Assembly (NCBI RefSeq): GCF_014205335.1
Contig: NZ_JACHNH010000001.1
Location: 5,946,501 to 6,010,500, forward strand
DNA: 64,000 bases
Reading direction: 5' to 3'
Origin: Amorphoplanes digitatis
GTDB lineage: Bacteria > Actinomycetota > Actinomycetes > Mycobacteriales > Micromonosporaceae
The notes beneath the pieces were generated by a model, which saw only the letters and a program-made list of their open reading frames with translations, made no database searches and was not told the origin of the DNA. Positions within the stretch are counted from its first letter, which is position 1. Each line of letters starts with the position of its first letter. The position numbers and the translations under genes are program-made. Shown piece by piece: positions 15,413 through 24,338 of the stretch.

Positions 15413-16372
15413 TCACCCCTCCGCCGTGCCCAGCCCGGTGGGGCCGTTGCCGGTGACGGTCGCGGCGGTGGCGTCGGCCAGGGCCGGTCGGTTCGACATG
15501 AACCTGTCCCTGCTGCCGGTCAGGACGGCATGCGAGGACGCCAGCGCGTCGGCGATCACCCGCTCCTTGTCGTTGATGTCCTTGGCCAGCTCCTCGAGGC
15601 CCTTGCGGATCTGCTCGACGATCGCATTCGCGTTCTCGCCGCTGAACCGCACCGGCTTGGGGTCCTCCACCGGCACCGAGGCCGCCGACGACGCGACCTC
15701 GCCGACCACCGTGAGGGTGACCGCAAGCGACGCGCCGGCCGACGGCACCGCGGCGGCGACCGCGAAGATCGAGCCGACGACCGTGAGCAGGCAGGCGGTC
15801 TCCTTGGGATTGCAGTCGAGCATGGAGTCCAGCGACACCTGCGCGGCGTGTGCCAGCTGATCGACGCTCTCCCGGGCGGCCTTCCACAGGCCGCGCTCCG
15901 CCTCCAGCGCGCCCTTGAGGGTCAGCGCCATGGCGTACTGGTTGGCGGTGACGCCCTTGAACCGGTCCAGGTAGTTGTTGCGGAAGCCGGTCGCGGCCGG
16001 GCCGCGCCAGTCCGCGACCAGGGTGCCGACGCGGTCCATGCCGCCGAGATCGACGTTGACCGACACGGACGTGCTGTTCACCACGTCCGGTGCCGTGCCG
16101 CTGTTCAGCGTGGACGCCGCGTTGGTCAGGGCGGCGATGGCCGGCACGAATCCGCCCGGATCCGGCATGCCAAGGAACGGGGCGAACATCTCGGCCACTC
16201 CCCCGAAGCGACCGGCCGTGATGTCGTAGATGTCCTGCATGTACTCGTCGGTGATGCCGGAGCCGCCGGACCATTTACCGTGATTCTTCTGGAAGCCCCG
16301 CTGCTTGAGATCCATCTCGATGGCGGACGTCTCCAGCTTCGCGGCATGATCCGCCAGCTGCTCGTAGCTCAC
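15413..16372 (-). CDS. WXG100/LXG-like protein, probable type VII secretion substrate
   Basis: The 319-residue protein has a central helical hairpin with WRGPAATGFRNNY (about 123-135), matching the WxG turn of the WXG100 superfamily, followed by long helices and a hydrophobic Ala/Val-rich segment (TACLLTVVGSIFAVAAAVP). It shares a 4-base ATGA overlap with the upstream gene, which encodes a second small helical protein. Paired helical proteins of this kind are secreted as dimers by ESX systems. No secretion ATPase lies in this window. Confidence 0.65.
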   Translation of the reverse strand: MSYEQLADHAAKLETSAIEMDLKQRGFQKNHGKWSGGSGITDEYMQDIYDITAGRFGGVAEMFAPFLGMPDPGGFVPAIAALTNAASTLNSGTAPDVVNSTSVSVNVDLGGMDRVGTLVADWRGPAATGFRNNYLDRFKGVTANQYAMALTLKGALEAERGLWKAARESVDQLAHAAQVSLDSMLDCNPKETACLLTVVGSIFAVAAAVPSAGASLAVTLTVVGEVASSAASVPVEDPKPVRFSGENANAIVEQIRKGLEELAKDINDKERVIADALASSHAVLTGSRDRFMSNRPALADATAATVTGNGPTGLGTAEG

Positions 16373-16746
16373 CGGGTGCCGCCGTCCGGCTGGTGCGCGG
16401 CGGTCACGGCCGGCTTGAGCTCCTCGAACTTCTTCGCCGCCACGGAGTCCGTGTTCGCGTACTGCTCGGCCGCCAGGACCAGCGCGTCACCGGTCAGGTC
16501 GAGGTTCTCGGCGGTGGTACGCAGGATCTCGAAGAAGTCGTCGCGCAGGCTCTCCCACGCCGGCTTCGCCGGACCGTACGGGCCGCTGAGCTTGCCGTCG
16601 CGGTACCAGTTGTAACCGCCGGCGTCGGCCTGGAGCAGCTGCGCTGCGGCGTAACGGATCTGGCCCGCCACCGGCTTCAACTCGTATCGTCCGGCCTCCC
16701 ACAGGTCCACCAGGTCGGCGCCGAGCTCTTCCCCGCTGTGCGACAT
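16369..16746 (-). CDS. Small helical WXG100-like protein
   Basis: I chose the ATG at 16746 because GGGAGG precedes it by six bases; an upstream ATG would add 14 residues. The 125-residue product is helical, with YGPAKPAWESLRDDFFEIL and ENLDLTGDALVLAAEQYANT resembling the two-helix fold of ESX partners. It is the first gene of the leftward operon and overlaps the next by 4 bases. Partner role with that protein is inferred. Confidence 0.6.
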   Translation of the reverse strand: MSHSGEELGADLVDLWEAGRYELKPVAGQIRYAAAQLLQADAGGYNWYRDGKLSGPYGPAKPAWESLRDDFFEILRTTAENLDLTGDALVLAAEQYANTDSVAAKKFEELKPAVTAAHQPDGGTR

Positions 16747-16841
16747 CGTGCCCTCCCCCCGATCGCCACGCATCGACCCTCGTGGCACGCGACACGATAT
16801 CGCAGCGTCACGGAATGCGAGGTCCGCGAAGTGGACACGAC

Positions 16842-16869
16842 GCGGGCCGCATCGTGAGATGCGACCCGC
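16842..16869 (-). terminator. Hairpin terminator after the Gly-rich secreted protein gene
   Basis: GCGGGCCGCATC pairs with GATGCGACCCGC with one mismatch and a GTGA loop, 13 bases downstream of the stop of the leftward gene. Confidence 0.55.
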
Positions 16870-16882
16870 AGCAGATCATTCG

Positions 16883-17398
16883 CTATTTGTAACCACCGCC
16901 CCCACCGCCGCCGTTCCCATAGCCGCCGCCGTTGCCGTGGCCGCCGCCGTCCCCGTGGCCGCCGCCGTTCCCATAGCCGCCACCGTTCCCGTGATCGCCG
17001 TCCCCGTAGCCGCCACCGTGCCAGTAGCCGCCGCCGTTCCAGTGCGGGCGGTTCGGCCAGTTGTTCGGCCAGTTGCCCGAACCCCAGTCGTCGTTCCAGT
17101 AGCGATCATCGACGACCAGCGCCCAGTGGCCGCGGTGGTATCCCCACCGCGTGCGCGCGCAGAAGTAGTCGTCCCAGGCGCCGTGGCGCTCGCCGAAGCG
17201 GCCGGCCCGATCGCACTTCCAGTAGTTGCGGTAGTAGCCGACGATCTCGCCGTCGTGGTCGCGGTTCTGCTGCGGGCCGGCCGTGCTGCTCGGCGCCGCC
17301 TGCCCGGTGGGAGGCGCAGCTTGAGCGGGTCCCACCCCGAGCGTCGCACCGGCGAGCAGGCCCACCCCTATGGTCGAAATTCGTGCTGCCGTGTTCAT
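16883..17398 (-). CDS. Secreted Gly/Asn/His-rich protein
   Basis: The ATG at 17398 has AGGGG at good spacing and gives 171 residues. A signal peptide ends near AQA (about 27). The middle region has aromatic clusters and two Cys (YWKCDRAGRF, DYFCARTRWGY) likely to form a disulfide. The last 70 residues are repeats of GGYGNGGG and GGHGDGGG, a low-complexity tail seen in surface or matrix proteins. Function unknown; the short repeats make the 3' end hypervariable. Confidence 0.75.
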   Translation of the reverse strand: MNTAARISTIGVGLLAGATLGVGPAQAAPPTGQAAPSSTAGPQQNRDHDGEIVGYYRNYWKCDRAGRFGERHGAWDDYFCARTRWGYHRGHWALVVDDRYWNDDWGSGNWPNNWPNRPHWNGGGYWHGGGYGDGDHGNGGGYGNGGGHGDGGGHGNGGGYGNGGGGGGGYK

Positions 17399-17445
17399 GT
17401 CACCCCTTTGTTGGAGCGTTGAGTCCGTGCCATGCAACCACGGAT

Positions 17446-17466
17446 AACCGCCGCTGTCCGGCGGTT
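17446..17466. promoter_or_regulatory. Perfect inverted repeat upstream of the Gly-rich protein gene
   Basis: AACCGCCG and CGGCGGTT flank a 5-base centre (CTGTC). It lies 48-68 bases before the start codon of the leftward gene, downstream of AT-rich sequence that could hold its promoter. It could be an operator or a hairpin in the leader RNA. Confidence 0.35.
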
Positions 17467-17621
17467 GCAAAAATGATTTAGCAAAGGCTTCGACAGACTT
17501 TTCTCCGGTGACCCCAATAGGCGCGGCCGGTCACATCTGCCACTCCGACGACGCCGTCGACACCCTGCGCACCCTATGTGGATCATGCAGCGCCTCGACC
17601 CGAGGTTCTAGGGTGGGCGGC

Positions 17622-17910
17622 ATGGACGATCGGGCCCGGGGAGCGGCCGATCTACTCGCCGCGATGCACCGGGCCGGAAAAGCATTCCGCGATTACGGCT
17701 ACGCGCGGTTCCTTGCGCACCAGTCGGTCTCGTGGCGGTACCTGAGCGGGATCGGGCAGGCCGTCGAGCCGTTCGCCACCGTGGGTGTGTCGTTCCAGCT
17801 GCACGACGAGATCGACCGCGATCGAGGCCGTCGAGCGGATGACGGCAGAGCTGTGCGCGCACGTTTCCGTGCTTGATGATCTCGGGATTTCCCGCACCGA
17901 CGGGCGGTAG
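17622..17910 (+). pseudogene. Small hypothetical protein, apparently frameshifted
   Basis: The frame from ATG 17622 encodes a sensible start (AADLLAAMHRAGKAFRDYGY, then SWRYLSGIGQAVEPFATVGV) but turns into Arg-rich sequence after HDEID near 17820. The +1 frame then reads AIEAVERMTAELCAHVSVLD and DLGISRTDGR to a stop at 17910. The second part looks more like a real C-terminus than the 20 residues in the original frame. I infer one gene of about 95 residues with a frameshift near 17820, or a sequencing error. Family not recognised. Confidence 0.5.
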
Positions 17911-17918
17911 CGGTGCTC

Positions 17919-17944
17919 GTCCCCGCCGGGGCATCGGCGGGGAC
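17919..17944. terminator. Bidirectional hairpin terminator
   Basis: GTCCCCGCCG and CGGCGGGGAC make a perfect 10-bp stem with a 6-base loop between two convergent genes, just past both stops. Confidence 0.65.
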
Positions 17945-17953
17945 GGCCGCCAC

Positions 17954-18700
17954 TCAGTACCTGGCGATGTAGAGGCGCTGCCCGGCCGGGCGGAAGCCGA
18001 CCCGCTCGTACACCCGCCACGAGTCGTCGCCGCCGGCCTCCAGCCAGGCCACCTCGACGCCGGACTCGAACAGCCGGCCGGCGATCTCGGCGGTGATCGC
18101 CCCGGCCAGGCCCCGGTTGCGGTGGGCCGCGCCGACCGCGATGCCGCCGACCTCGCAGATCCCGTCGCTGGGCACGACCGTGCCGCCGCCGCCGGCGTAC
18201 CGGCCGTCGGCCGTGCGGGCGCCCACGAACACCGCGCCGCGCCGGGCGACGCCGCGCTGCCGGTCGAGGTCCGCGGGGCCGGCGTCGCCGGGCGAGCCGA
18301 ACGCCTCGTTCTGGACGGCGATCACCCCGGCGATCTCGTCGTCGGTCTTCGGTGCGAACAGCTCGAAGCCCGCCGGAACTGACGTCGCGACGAGCGTCTC
18401 CGGCGTGCAGATGAGGTACTCGTTGCGGGCCTCCACGGCGAGCCCGGCGCCGAGCAGCAGCTTCTCGAGCCCCGGCGCGCAGCTGGTGACGTACTCCAGC
18501 CGCGGGGGCCGGGCGCCGAACGCCGCGACCAGTGCGTCGACGTCGGCCGCGGTGATCTCGGCGCCGGGAACCGGCGTCGCGTAGTTGATGTGCGGACTGT
18601 CGGTCCCGTGGTCCAGGCCGAGCACGAACGGGCCGGACTCGGCGGCGTTCGGGCGGGTGCGGAGGTTGGCGACGACGGCGCGCTGAATGCGCAGATCCAT
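17954..18700 (-). CDS. GNAT-family N-acetyltransferase
   Basis: The ATG at 18700 gives 248 residues. The C-terminal half is a GNAT fold: ICEVGGIAVGAAHRNRGLAG holds the acetyl-CoA pyrophosphate-binding loop (R/Q-x-x-G-x-G/A, here RNRGLA), and the last strand has WRVYERVGFRPAG, the usual Y-x-x-x-GF motif. The N-terminal 120 residues are a divergent domain, probably for substrate. Substrate cannot be predicted. It is divergent from the SDR gene. Confidence 0.8.
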   Translation of the reverse strand: MDLRIQRAVVANLRTRPNAAESGPFVLGLDHGTDSPHINYATPVPGAEITAADVDALVAAFGARPPRLEYVTSCAPGLEKLLLGAGLAVEARNEYLICTPETLVATSVPAGFELFAPKTDDEIAGVIAVQNEAFGSPGDAGPADLDRQRGVARRGAVFVGARTADGRYAGGGGTVVPSDGICEVGGIAVGAAHRNRGLAGAITAEIAGRLFESGVEVAWLEAGGDDSWRVYERVGFRPAGQRLYIARY

Positions 18701-18887
18701 GGTGAATGACCCTTTCGAGGGCTCGGAAGAGAGGCGAAGCGAGGCAAGCGTCAGCGGCAGAGGCCGCCGGGGGCCGCGGGGATCACAGGCTTCACTCTTT
18801 CGGGCACTCGGGATCACGTCCGTGATGCGCGAATCTATCAGGCGGACGGCCGCCGGTCCGTTGTGGACACCGCTACCCTCGGCACCT

Positions 18888-19739
18888 ATGGGCAGGGTCG
18901 CGATCGTGACCGGTGCGTCCGCGGGGATCGGCGCGGCCACCAGTCGCCTGCTGCGCGAGCGCGGCTTCCGCGTCTACGCGGTCGCCCGCCGGCTGGACCG
19001 GATGGCCGGCCTCGCCGCGCTCGGCATCGACACCGTCCGGGCCGACGTCACCGACGAGGCCGACCTGGTGGCGCTCGTCGATCGGGTGGTCACGGAGTCG
19101 GGCCGCATCGACGTGCTGGTGAACAACGCCGGATACGGATCCTTCGGCGCGCTCGAGGACGTGCCGCTGGACGAGGCCCGGCGGCAGTTCGAGGTCAACG
19201 TCTTCGGCGCGGCACGGCTGTGTCAGCTCGTGCTGCCGCATCTGCGGGCGCGGGGCTCCGGGCGCATCATCAACGTCTCCTCGGTCGGCGCGCGGATGTA
19301 CCAGCCGCTGGGCGGGTGGTACCACGCGACGAAGTACGCGCTGGAGGGCCTCAGTGACTGCCTGCGGGTCGAGCTCAGGCCGCTGGGCATCGACGTCGTC
19401 ATGATCCAGCCCGGCGGCATCGACACCGAGTTCCCCCGGGTGGCCGGCGAGCGGCTGCTCGCCAGCTCCGGCGACGGCGCGTACGCCGGCTACGCACGCC
19501 GGTACGCGGCGTCGCTGAATTCGGACGCCAGGGGCATCTCGCCCCCTTCCGTCGTCGCCCGGGCGATCGGCCGGGCCGCGACGGTGCGGCGGCCGCGCGC
19601 CCGCTACGCGGTCGGCCGCGGCGCGCGGGCGGCCCTGCTCGCGCGATGGCTGCTGCCCGACCGCGCCTACGATCGCGTGCTGGTGGGCCTGTTCACCGCC
19701 ATCTCCCGCGCCGGCGCCCGGGGCGCCGGACGGGTGTGA
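18888..19739 (+). CDS. Short-chain dehydrogenase/reductase
   Basis: The 283-residue protein has the classical SDR set: TGASAGIG near residue 8 for NAD(P), VNNAGYG near 80, the catalytic Ser in IINVSSVG and YxxxK in YHATK. The region after the motif (PGGIDTEF) is also typical. No ribosome-binding site precedes the ATG at 18888, while TACCCT lies about 10 bases upstream, so the transcript may be leaderless. A basic C-terminal helix (ARYAVGRGARAALLARWLLP) is common in SDRs acting on lipophilic substrates. Substrate unknown. Confidence 0.85.
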   Translation: MGRVAIVTGASAGIGAATSRLLRERGFRVYAVARRLDRMAGLAALGIDTVRADVTDEADLVALVDRVVTESGRIDVLVNNAGYGSFGALEDVPLDEARRQFEVNVFGAARLCQLVLPHLRARGSGRIINVSSVGARMYQPLGGWYHATKYALEGLSDCLRVELRPLGIDVVMIQPGGIDTEFPRVAGERLLASSGDGAYAGYARRYAASLNSDARGISPPSVVARAIGRAATVRRPRARYAVGRGARAALLARWLLPDRAYDRVLVGLFTAISRAGARGAGRV

Positions 19740-19983
19740 TCCCGGTACCTGGGATCCGGTCCGCCGCGTGCAGAACCTCACTTCCGCCGCCGGTTCAGGG
19801 CCCCGTGACCCGTATTCAGCGCGGCGCCGAGCCCGGGCCGGGGTGGTCGTGCGGGAGTTCCGCCCGGCGGTCCGGCGCTGTCGGAAATTTCGGCTCAGCG
19901 CCCCCGACGCCCGGCCGATCTGTCTCACAACGTGGCGCACGCCACATCCGGCCGGTGGTCGGCACACGAACGCGGGGGTGTTC

Positions 19984-21615
19984 ATGAGCAAGTCGGACGA
20001 GGCACGCGGGATCCGCAGTCATCAGTGGATGCGGCTGGTGACCGATCGCAAGGTCGGCACCAAGATCGGGATGGCCGTCGGCGCGATGGCGGTGGCGGCC
20101 GTCGGAGTGGCCGCCGCCTCGCTGACCAACATGAGCGCGATGCAGAGCCAGTCCGACTACATGTACGGCCAGACGCTGGTGCCGATCACCGACCTGGCCC
20201 GCGCGCAGCACGCGGCCGATTTCATGCAGAGCAACCTGCTCAACGCGGCGGCCTCGACCGACCTCGCACAGGTGCGCGGGTTCCTGCAGGAGAGCAAGGC
20301 GCAGGACGCGGTCTTCGACCAGTCGTTCGCGGCGTACACCAGCACGGACATGACCGGCCGGGAGAAGTCGGTCACCCAGGTCGAGCAGGCCGTCGCTGCC
20401 ATCCGGAAGCTGCGCGACGCCAAGCTCGCCCCGGCCGCCGAGCGCGACGACCGGGAGGAGTTCGCCCGCGTACGCGACAAGGAGGCCGAGCCGGTCTTCG
20501 CCGCCCTCAACGGCGGGATGGAGGATCTCATCACGACCGAGACCGCCGCCGCGCGCAGCCGCAACGACGAGTCGCGCGCCACCTACGACAGCGCCCGGAT
20601 CATGGTGATCCTGTTCGTCGTCCTCGGCATCGTGCTGGCCGGCGCCGCCAGCTGGCTGATCGCCCGCGGAATCACCGGCCCGCTGTCGCGGTGCGTGTCC
20701 GTGCTCAAGCGGGTACAGGGCGGGGATCTCACCCAGCGGACCGGGCTCACCGGCCGCGACGAGGTGGCGCAGCTGGCCACGGCGCTTGACGCGTCGACGG
20801 GGTCGACGGCGACGATGGTGCGCGAGGTGACCGAGAACGCCACGCAGGTGGCGGCGGCCGCGGAGGAGTTGTCCGCGGTGTCGACGCAGCTGTCGGCGGC
20901 GTCGGAGGAGACGTCGGCGCAGGCCGGGACGGTCTCGGCGGCGGCTGACCGGGTGTCGGGCAACGTGCAGACCGTGGCGGCGGGTGCTGAGCAGATGTCG
21001 GCGTCCATCGGCGAGATCGCGGGCAACGCGGGCGAGGCGGCGAAGGTGGCCACCGAGGCGGCGGAGGCCGCCACCCGGACGAACGGGATCGTGGCGCAGC
21101 TGGGGCAGTCCTCGGCGCAGATCTCCGGCGTGGTGCAGCTGATCACCTCGATCGCGGAGCAGACGAACCTGCTGGCGCTGAACGCGACGATCGAGGCGGC
21201 GCGCGCCGGCGAGCACGGCAAGGGCTTCGCGGTGGTCGCGACCGAGGTGAAGGACCTGGCGCAGGAGACGGCCCGGGCCACCGGCGACATCGCGTCGCGG
21301 ATCTCGGCGATCCAGGAGGAGACGGGGCAGGCCATCACGGCGATCGGGGAGATCGCGGAGGTGACGGGCCGGATCAACGACTACGCGTCGACGATCGCGG
21401 CGGCGGTGGAGGAGCAGACCGCGACGACGAGCGAGATGGTGCGCAACGTGGCGCAGGCGGCGTCGGGCACCGGAGAGATCGCCGGGAACATCGCGGGCGT
21501 CGCGTCGGCGGCGGACTCGGCGGCGTCGGGCGCGTCGGAGACGCAGGCGACGGCGAACAGCCTGGCGGCGATGGCGACCGAGCTTCAGCAGCTGGTCTCC
21601 ACCTACCGGACGTAG
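19984..21615 (+). CDS. Methyl-accepting chemotaxis protein
   Basis: I chose the ATG at 19984 because GGGGGTG precedes it. The 543-residue product has TM1 (about 28-48), a helical-bundle sensor of about 155 residues, TM2 (about 205-226), a HAMP linker, and a cytoplasmic coiled-coil signalling domain with the conserved hairpin EQTNLLALNATIEAARAGEH near 392. The sensor fits the 4HB_MCP class. It should couple to a CheA/CheW array; no che genes are in this window, so it is an orphan receptor. Confidence 0.92.
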   Translation: MSKSDEARGIRSHQWMRLVTDRKVGTKIGMAVGAMAVAAVGVAAASLTNMSAMQSQSDYMYGQTLVPITDLARAQHAADFMQSNLLNAAASTDLAQVRGFLQESKAQDAVFDQSFAAYTSTDMTGREKSVTQVEQAVAAIRKLRDAKLAPAAERDDREEFARVRDKEAEPVFAALNGGMEDLITTETAAARSRNDESRATYDSARIMVILFVVLGIVLAGAASWLIARGITGPLSRCVSVLKRVQGGDLTQRTGLTGRDEVAQLATALDASTGSTATMVREVTENATQVAAAAEELSAVSTQLSAASEETSAQAGTVSAAADRVSGNVQTVAAGAEQMSASIGEIAGNAGEAAKVATEAAEAATRTNGIVAQLGQSSAQISGVVQLITSIAEQTNLLALNATIEAARAGEHGKGFAVVATEVKDLAQETARATGDIASRISAIQEETGQAITAIGEIAEVTGRINDYASTIAAAVEEQTATTSEMVRNVAQAASGTGEIAGNIAGVASAADSAASGASETQATANSLAAMATELQQLVSTYRT

Positions 21616-21627
21616 GCGTCACACCCA

Positions 21628-21660
21628 CCGGTGGCCGGTCCGCAATGGACCGGCCACCGG
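21628..21660 (+). terminator. Hairpin terminator after the MCP gene
   Basis: CCGGTGGCCGGTCC and GGACCGGCCACCGG form a perfect 14-bp stem with loop GCAAT, 13 bases after the stop. Confidence 0.75.
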
Positions 21661-21703
21661 CCGGTGGACGCGGCCCGGGCGGGTGCTCTGCCATGCTCGT
21701 TCC

Positions 21704-22606
21704 ATGAGGTTCCGCCGGTGGCGCGAGGCGGTCGCCCGGGACACCGGCACGGCGACCGCGACCGGTGGCGCGATCGCGAACAGCGGCGTCATCGAGGCGC
21801 TGACCGTCCACCTGGGTACGTCCGCGCGGTCGGCGTACCGCGAGCAGGTCGGCCGGATCGCGCCGCCCGACCTGGTCGGGCGCGACGCCGAGCTCGCCGA
21901 GCTGGCGGCCTTCTGCGCGGCGGGCGAGGCCGGGCCCGCCTACATCGGCGATGGCGACGGCCGGGCGGGCGGACGAGGCGATGCGACTCGTCCGGGAGAT
22001 CGTCGAGCTGCCGCCTCACTTCGCGAAGAAGTGGGCCGAGTGGGTCCTGGTCTCGTGCACCCGGGTGCCCCTGTCGGCGATCACCGGCGATCTCCTGGCC
22101 GCCATGCTCGCTGAGGCACTCGCCGACGGTCGCGAGTTCGCCATGGCCGAGCGGGTAGCGGAGACCATCGCGTGGCCGGAGGTGCGGGCGTCCGCCTGGA
22201 CCGCGGTGGCCGCGGCCCTGGCCCGTGCGGGCCACGTCGAGGCCAGCAGCCGGGCGATCGACCAGGCGGCCGCCGCGGCCCGGGCGACACCGCCGACGGT
22301 CGAACACGCTTTTGAGTTCGTCCTGGTCGGGGGCGCCCTCATCGCCGCCGGTCAGGACGAGGAGACCCGGCGGCTCCTCGCGACAGCATCGGAGGCCGCC
22401 GCGACCGTGAGGGACGACCGGGATCGGCAGAACTGGCAGAAATGCTCGCGGACCCGGCCGCCGCCGACCGGATGGCGCCCGTCGTGGGGACCGCCGGGGA
22501 CGAGGAAGGCACCGAGTTCCGGGTCGGTGCCCTGCTCGGCGGCGGCGACATCGACGGCGTGATCAGGGCCGCCGATTCGCTCCTCCAGCCGTACTGGCGC
22601 GGGTGA
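21704..22606 (+). pseudogene. Decayed STAND/NACHT-type protein gene with internal deletion and frameshifts
   Basis: The ATG at 21704 starts MRFRRWREAVARDTGTATAT, then GVIEALTVHLGTSARSAYRE and DLVGRDAELAELAAFCAAG, the N-terminus of a large actinobacterial STAND-like ATPase family. Just where the P-loop region should follow (near 21945) the sequence jumps frame into helical repeats (AGHVEASSRAIDQAAAAA, VLVGGALIAAGQDEETRRLL), and near 22430 back again, ending EFRVGALLGGGDIDGVIRAA and a stop at 22604-22606. The intact gene would be around 1000 codons. The ATPase core has been lost and the rest is frameshifted, so no functional product is expected. Confidence 0.65.
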
Positions 22607-22685
22607 CGCCGAGGGGCACGGTCCCGGCTCGGCGGCCAACTCCGGCGTGCGGCAGGAACCGGGGGACGGCGATTGACCGCCGGGG

Positions 22686-24209
22686 TCAGCCCGTGACGGA
22701 CAGCGTGTGCTCGGCGGTGAGGACCCGGTCGCGGCCCGCCCGCTTGGCCCGGTACAGCGCCTCGTCGGCGAGGCTCAGCAGGTCCTCGGGGCTGCCGCCG
22801 GCGGTCAGCTGCGCGACGCCGGCGCTGAACGTGACGTGCAGCGTGCCGAGCGGCGTGTCGACCGCCCGGGCGGCGCACTGCCGGCGCCACAGGTCGGCGC
22901 GCTCGGCGGCGGCGTGCGCGGGAACACCCGGCAGGATGACGACGAACTCCTCGCCGCCGTAGCGGGCCACCATGTCGCACTCCCGGACCGAGCCGGCCAG
23001 CTGCCGGGCCAGGTCGACGAGCACCTGGTCGCCGACCGCGTGCCCGTACCGGTCGTTGACGGCCTTGAAGTGGTCCACGTCGATCATCACGACCGACAGC
23101 GGGTGGCCGTCGGCGGCGACAGCGGCCTGCGCCTCCAGCACCGTGGTCAGGTGCCGCCGGTTGTACACCCCGGTAAGGCCGTCGCGCACGGCCTGCTCGG
23201 TCAGCTCGGCGCGGAGCCGCTCCAGCTCCGTGATGTCCCGCGCCACCACGACGGTGCCGGTGCTGCTGCCGTCGGCGGCCGCCATCTTGACGACCCGGAA
23301 GTCGTACACGTTGCCCGAGGCGCCGTAGATGGTGGTCTGGCCCGCGTCGGCGACCGCGGCGGGGAAGTGTGTGCCGGCGACCTCCAGCCACTGCCTGCCG
23401 ATCACGGCGCCGCCCGCCGGGTTCACGGCGGCGAGCAGCTTGGCGGCCGCCGGGTTGACGTCGAGGAACCGGCCGTGGGGGTCCAGCACCATCACGGCGT
23501 CGCTGAGCGCCGAGATGACCTGCGCGTATTTGACCGGTACCGGTTCGGAGTTCACGCCGGAGCGCTCGGTCCACCACCAGACGACGCCGGTGACCAGGAA
23601 CAGCACCGGGGCCAGGTCGAGACCCCGCATGTCCACGTGGAGGAACACCGTCACCAGGTTGCCCGCCGTCGGCGCGATCGCGCCGACCAGGAACCACCGG
23701 TACACCCGCCGCTGGCCGCGGACCGCCCGGCGCATCGCCCGGATCACCAGCACCGTGCCGGCCATCATCATGGCGTAGCTGTACAGGACGTGCGCCCAGT
23801 ACGCCGGGCCGGGCTGCCCGGTGATCCCCAGGTTGCCGAATTCGGCGTGCCGGTAGAACAGGTGATGCCACGGATCGGTGGCGACGACGGCCACGAGCAG
23901 CAACGGCTGGATCAGCAGGAGCGCGGGCCGCGACGGCCGGTGCCCCGAGGAGATCGAGGTGTGCAGGAAGAAGCCGACGATGACCGTCGCCACGCCGGGA
24001 AAGACCGCATAGTTGACGGCGATCGCCAGCCCGGGGGTCGGCGCCGCGAGGGCGCAGGCATCGGCCAGCGCCCAGACGGCCCCGCCGCCCATGACGAGGC
24101 TGAGCGGAAAGGCCAAGGGCGTCTCGAACCGCCGCCGGTACGTCATTGCGGCGTAGAACACAGCGATCAAGCCCGCGACGGTGTAAACAGCGACCATTGC
24201 AAGCCGCAT
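22686..24209 (-). CDS. Membrane-bound PAS-GGDEF diguanylate cyclase
   Basis: The ATG at 24209 has AAGGGG six bases upstream and gives 507 residues. The N-terminal 215 residues form about seven membrane helices, resembling the 7TM domain found at the start of some histidine kinases. A PAS domain follows (about 225-335), then GGDEF (about 345-500). The active site reads YGGEEF, with RECD five residues upstream, the product-inhibition I-site. It should make c-di-GMP in response to a ligand or redox signal. There is no EAL domain. It lies beside chemoreceptor and ECF sigma genes. Confidence 0.92.
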   Translation of the reverse strand: MRLAMVAVYTVAGLIAVFYAAMTYRRRFETPLAFPLSLVMGGGAVWALADACALAAPTPGLAIAVNYAVFPGVATVIVGFFLHTSISSGHRPSRPALLLIQPLLLVAVVATDPWHHLFYRHAEFGNLGITGQPGPAYWAHVLYSYAMMMAGTVLVIRAMRRAVRGQRRVYRWFLVGAIAPTAGNLVTVFLHVDMRGLDLAPVLFLVTGVVWWWTERSGVNSEPVPVKYAQVISALSDAVMVLDPHGRFLDVNPAAAKLLAAVNPAGGAVIGRQWLEVAGTHFPAAVADAGQTTIYGASGNVYDFRVVKMAAADGSSTGTVVVARDITELERLRAELTEQAVRDGLTGVYNRRHLTTVLEAQAAVAADGHPLSVVMIDVDHFKAVNDRYGHAVGDQVLVDLARQLAGSVRECDMVARYGGEEFVVILPGVPAHAAAERADLWRRQCAARAVDTPLGTLHVTFSAGVAQLTAGGSPEDLLSLADEALYRAKRAGRDRVLTAEHTLSVTG

Positions 24210-24292
24210 CTTCCACCCCTTCCCCACTGTTGGCACCAGCACGGATCGGTGCGGCCGTGGGCAAACTGAGCAGTCGCCTGGGAGATCACCCC

Positions 24293-24328
24293 CGCCGGGC
24301 GCGGGAGCGACGGCTCCCGCGCCCGGCG
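24293..24328 (-). terminator. Strong hairpin terminator
   Basis: A perfect 16-bp stem (left arm CGCCGGGCGCGGGAGC) with loop GACG, 11 bases downstream of the leftward gene that ends at 24339. Confidence 0.8.
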
Positions 24329-24338
24329 AACGGCCCGC

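Noticed and set aside
16890..17060. Tandem short repeats as a possible origin or iteron array
   Set aside because: They are Gly-rich codons at the end of a secreted protein gene.
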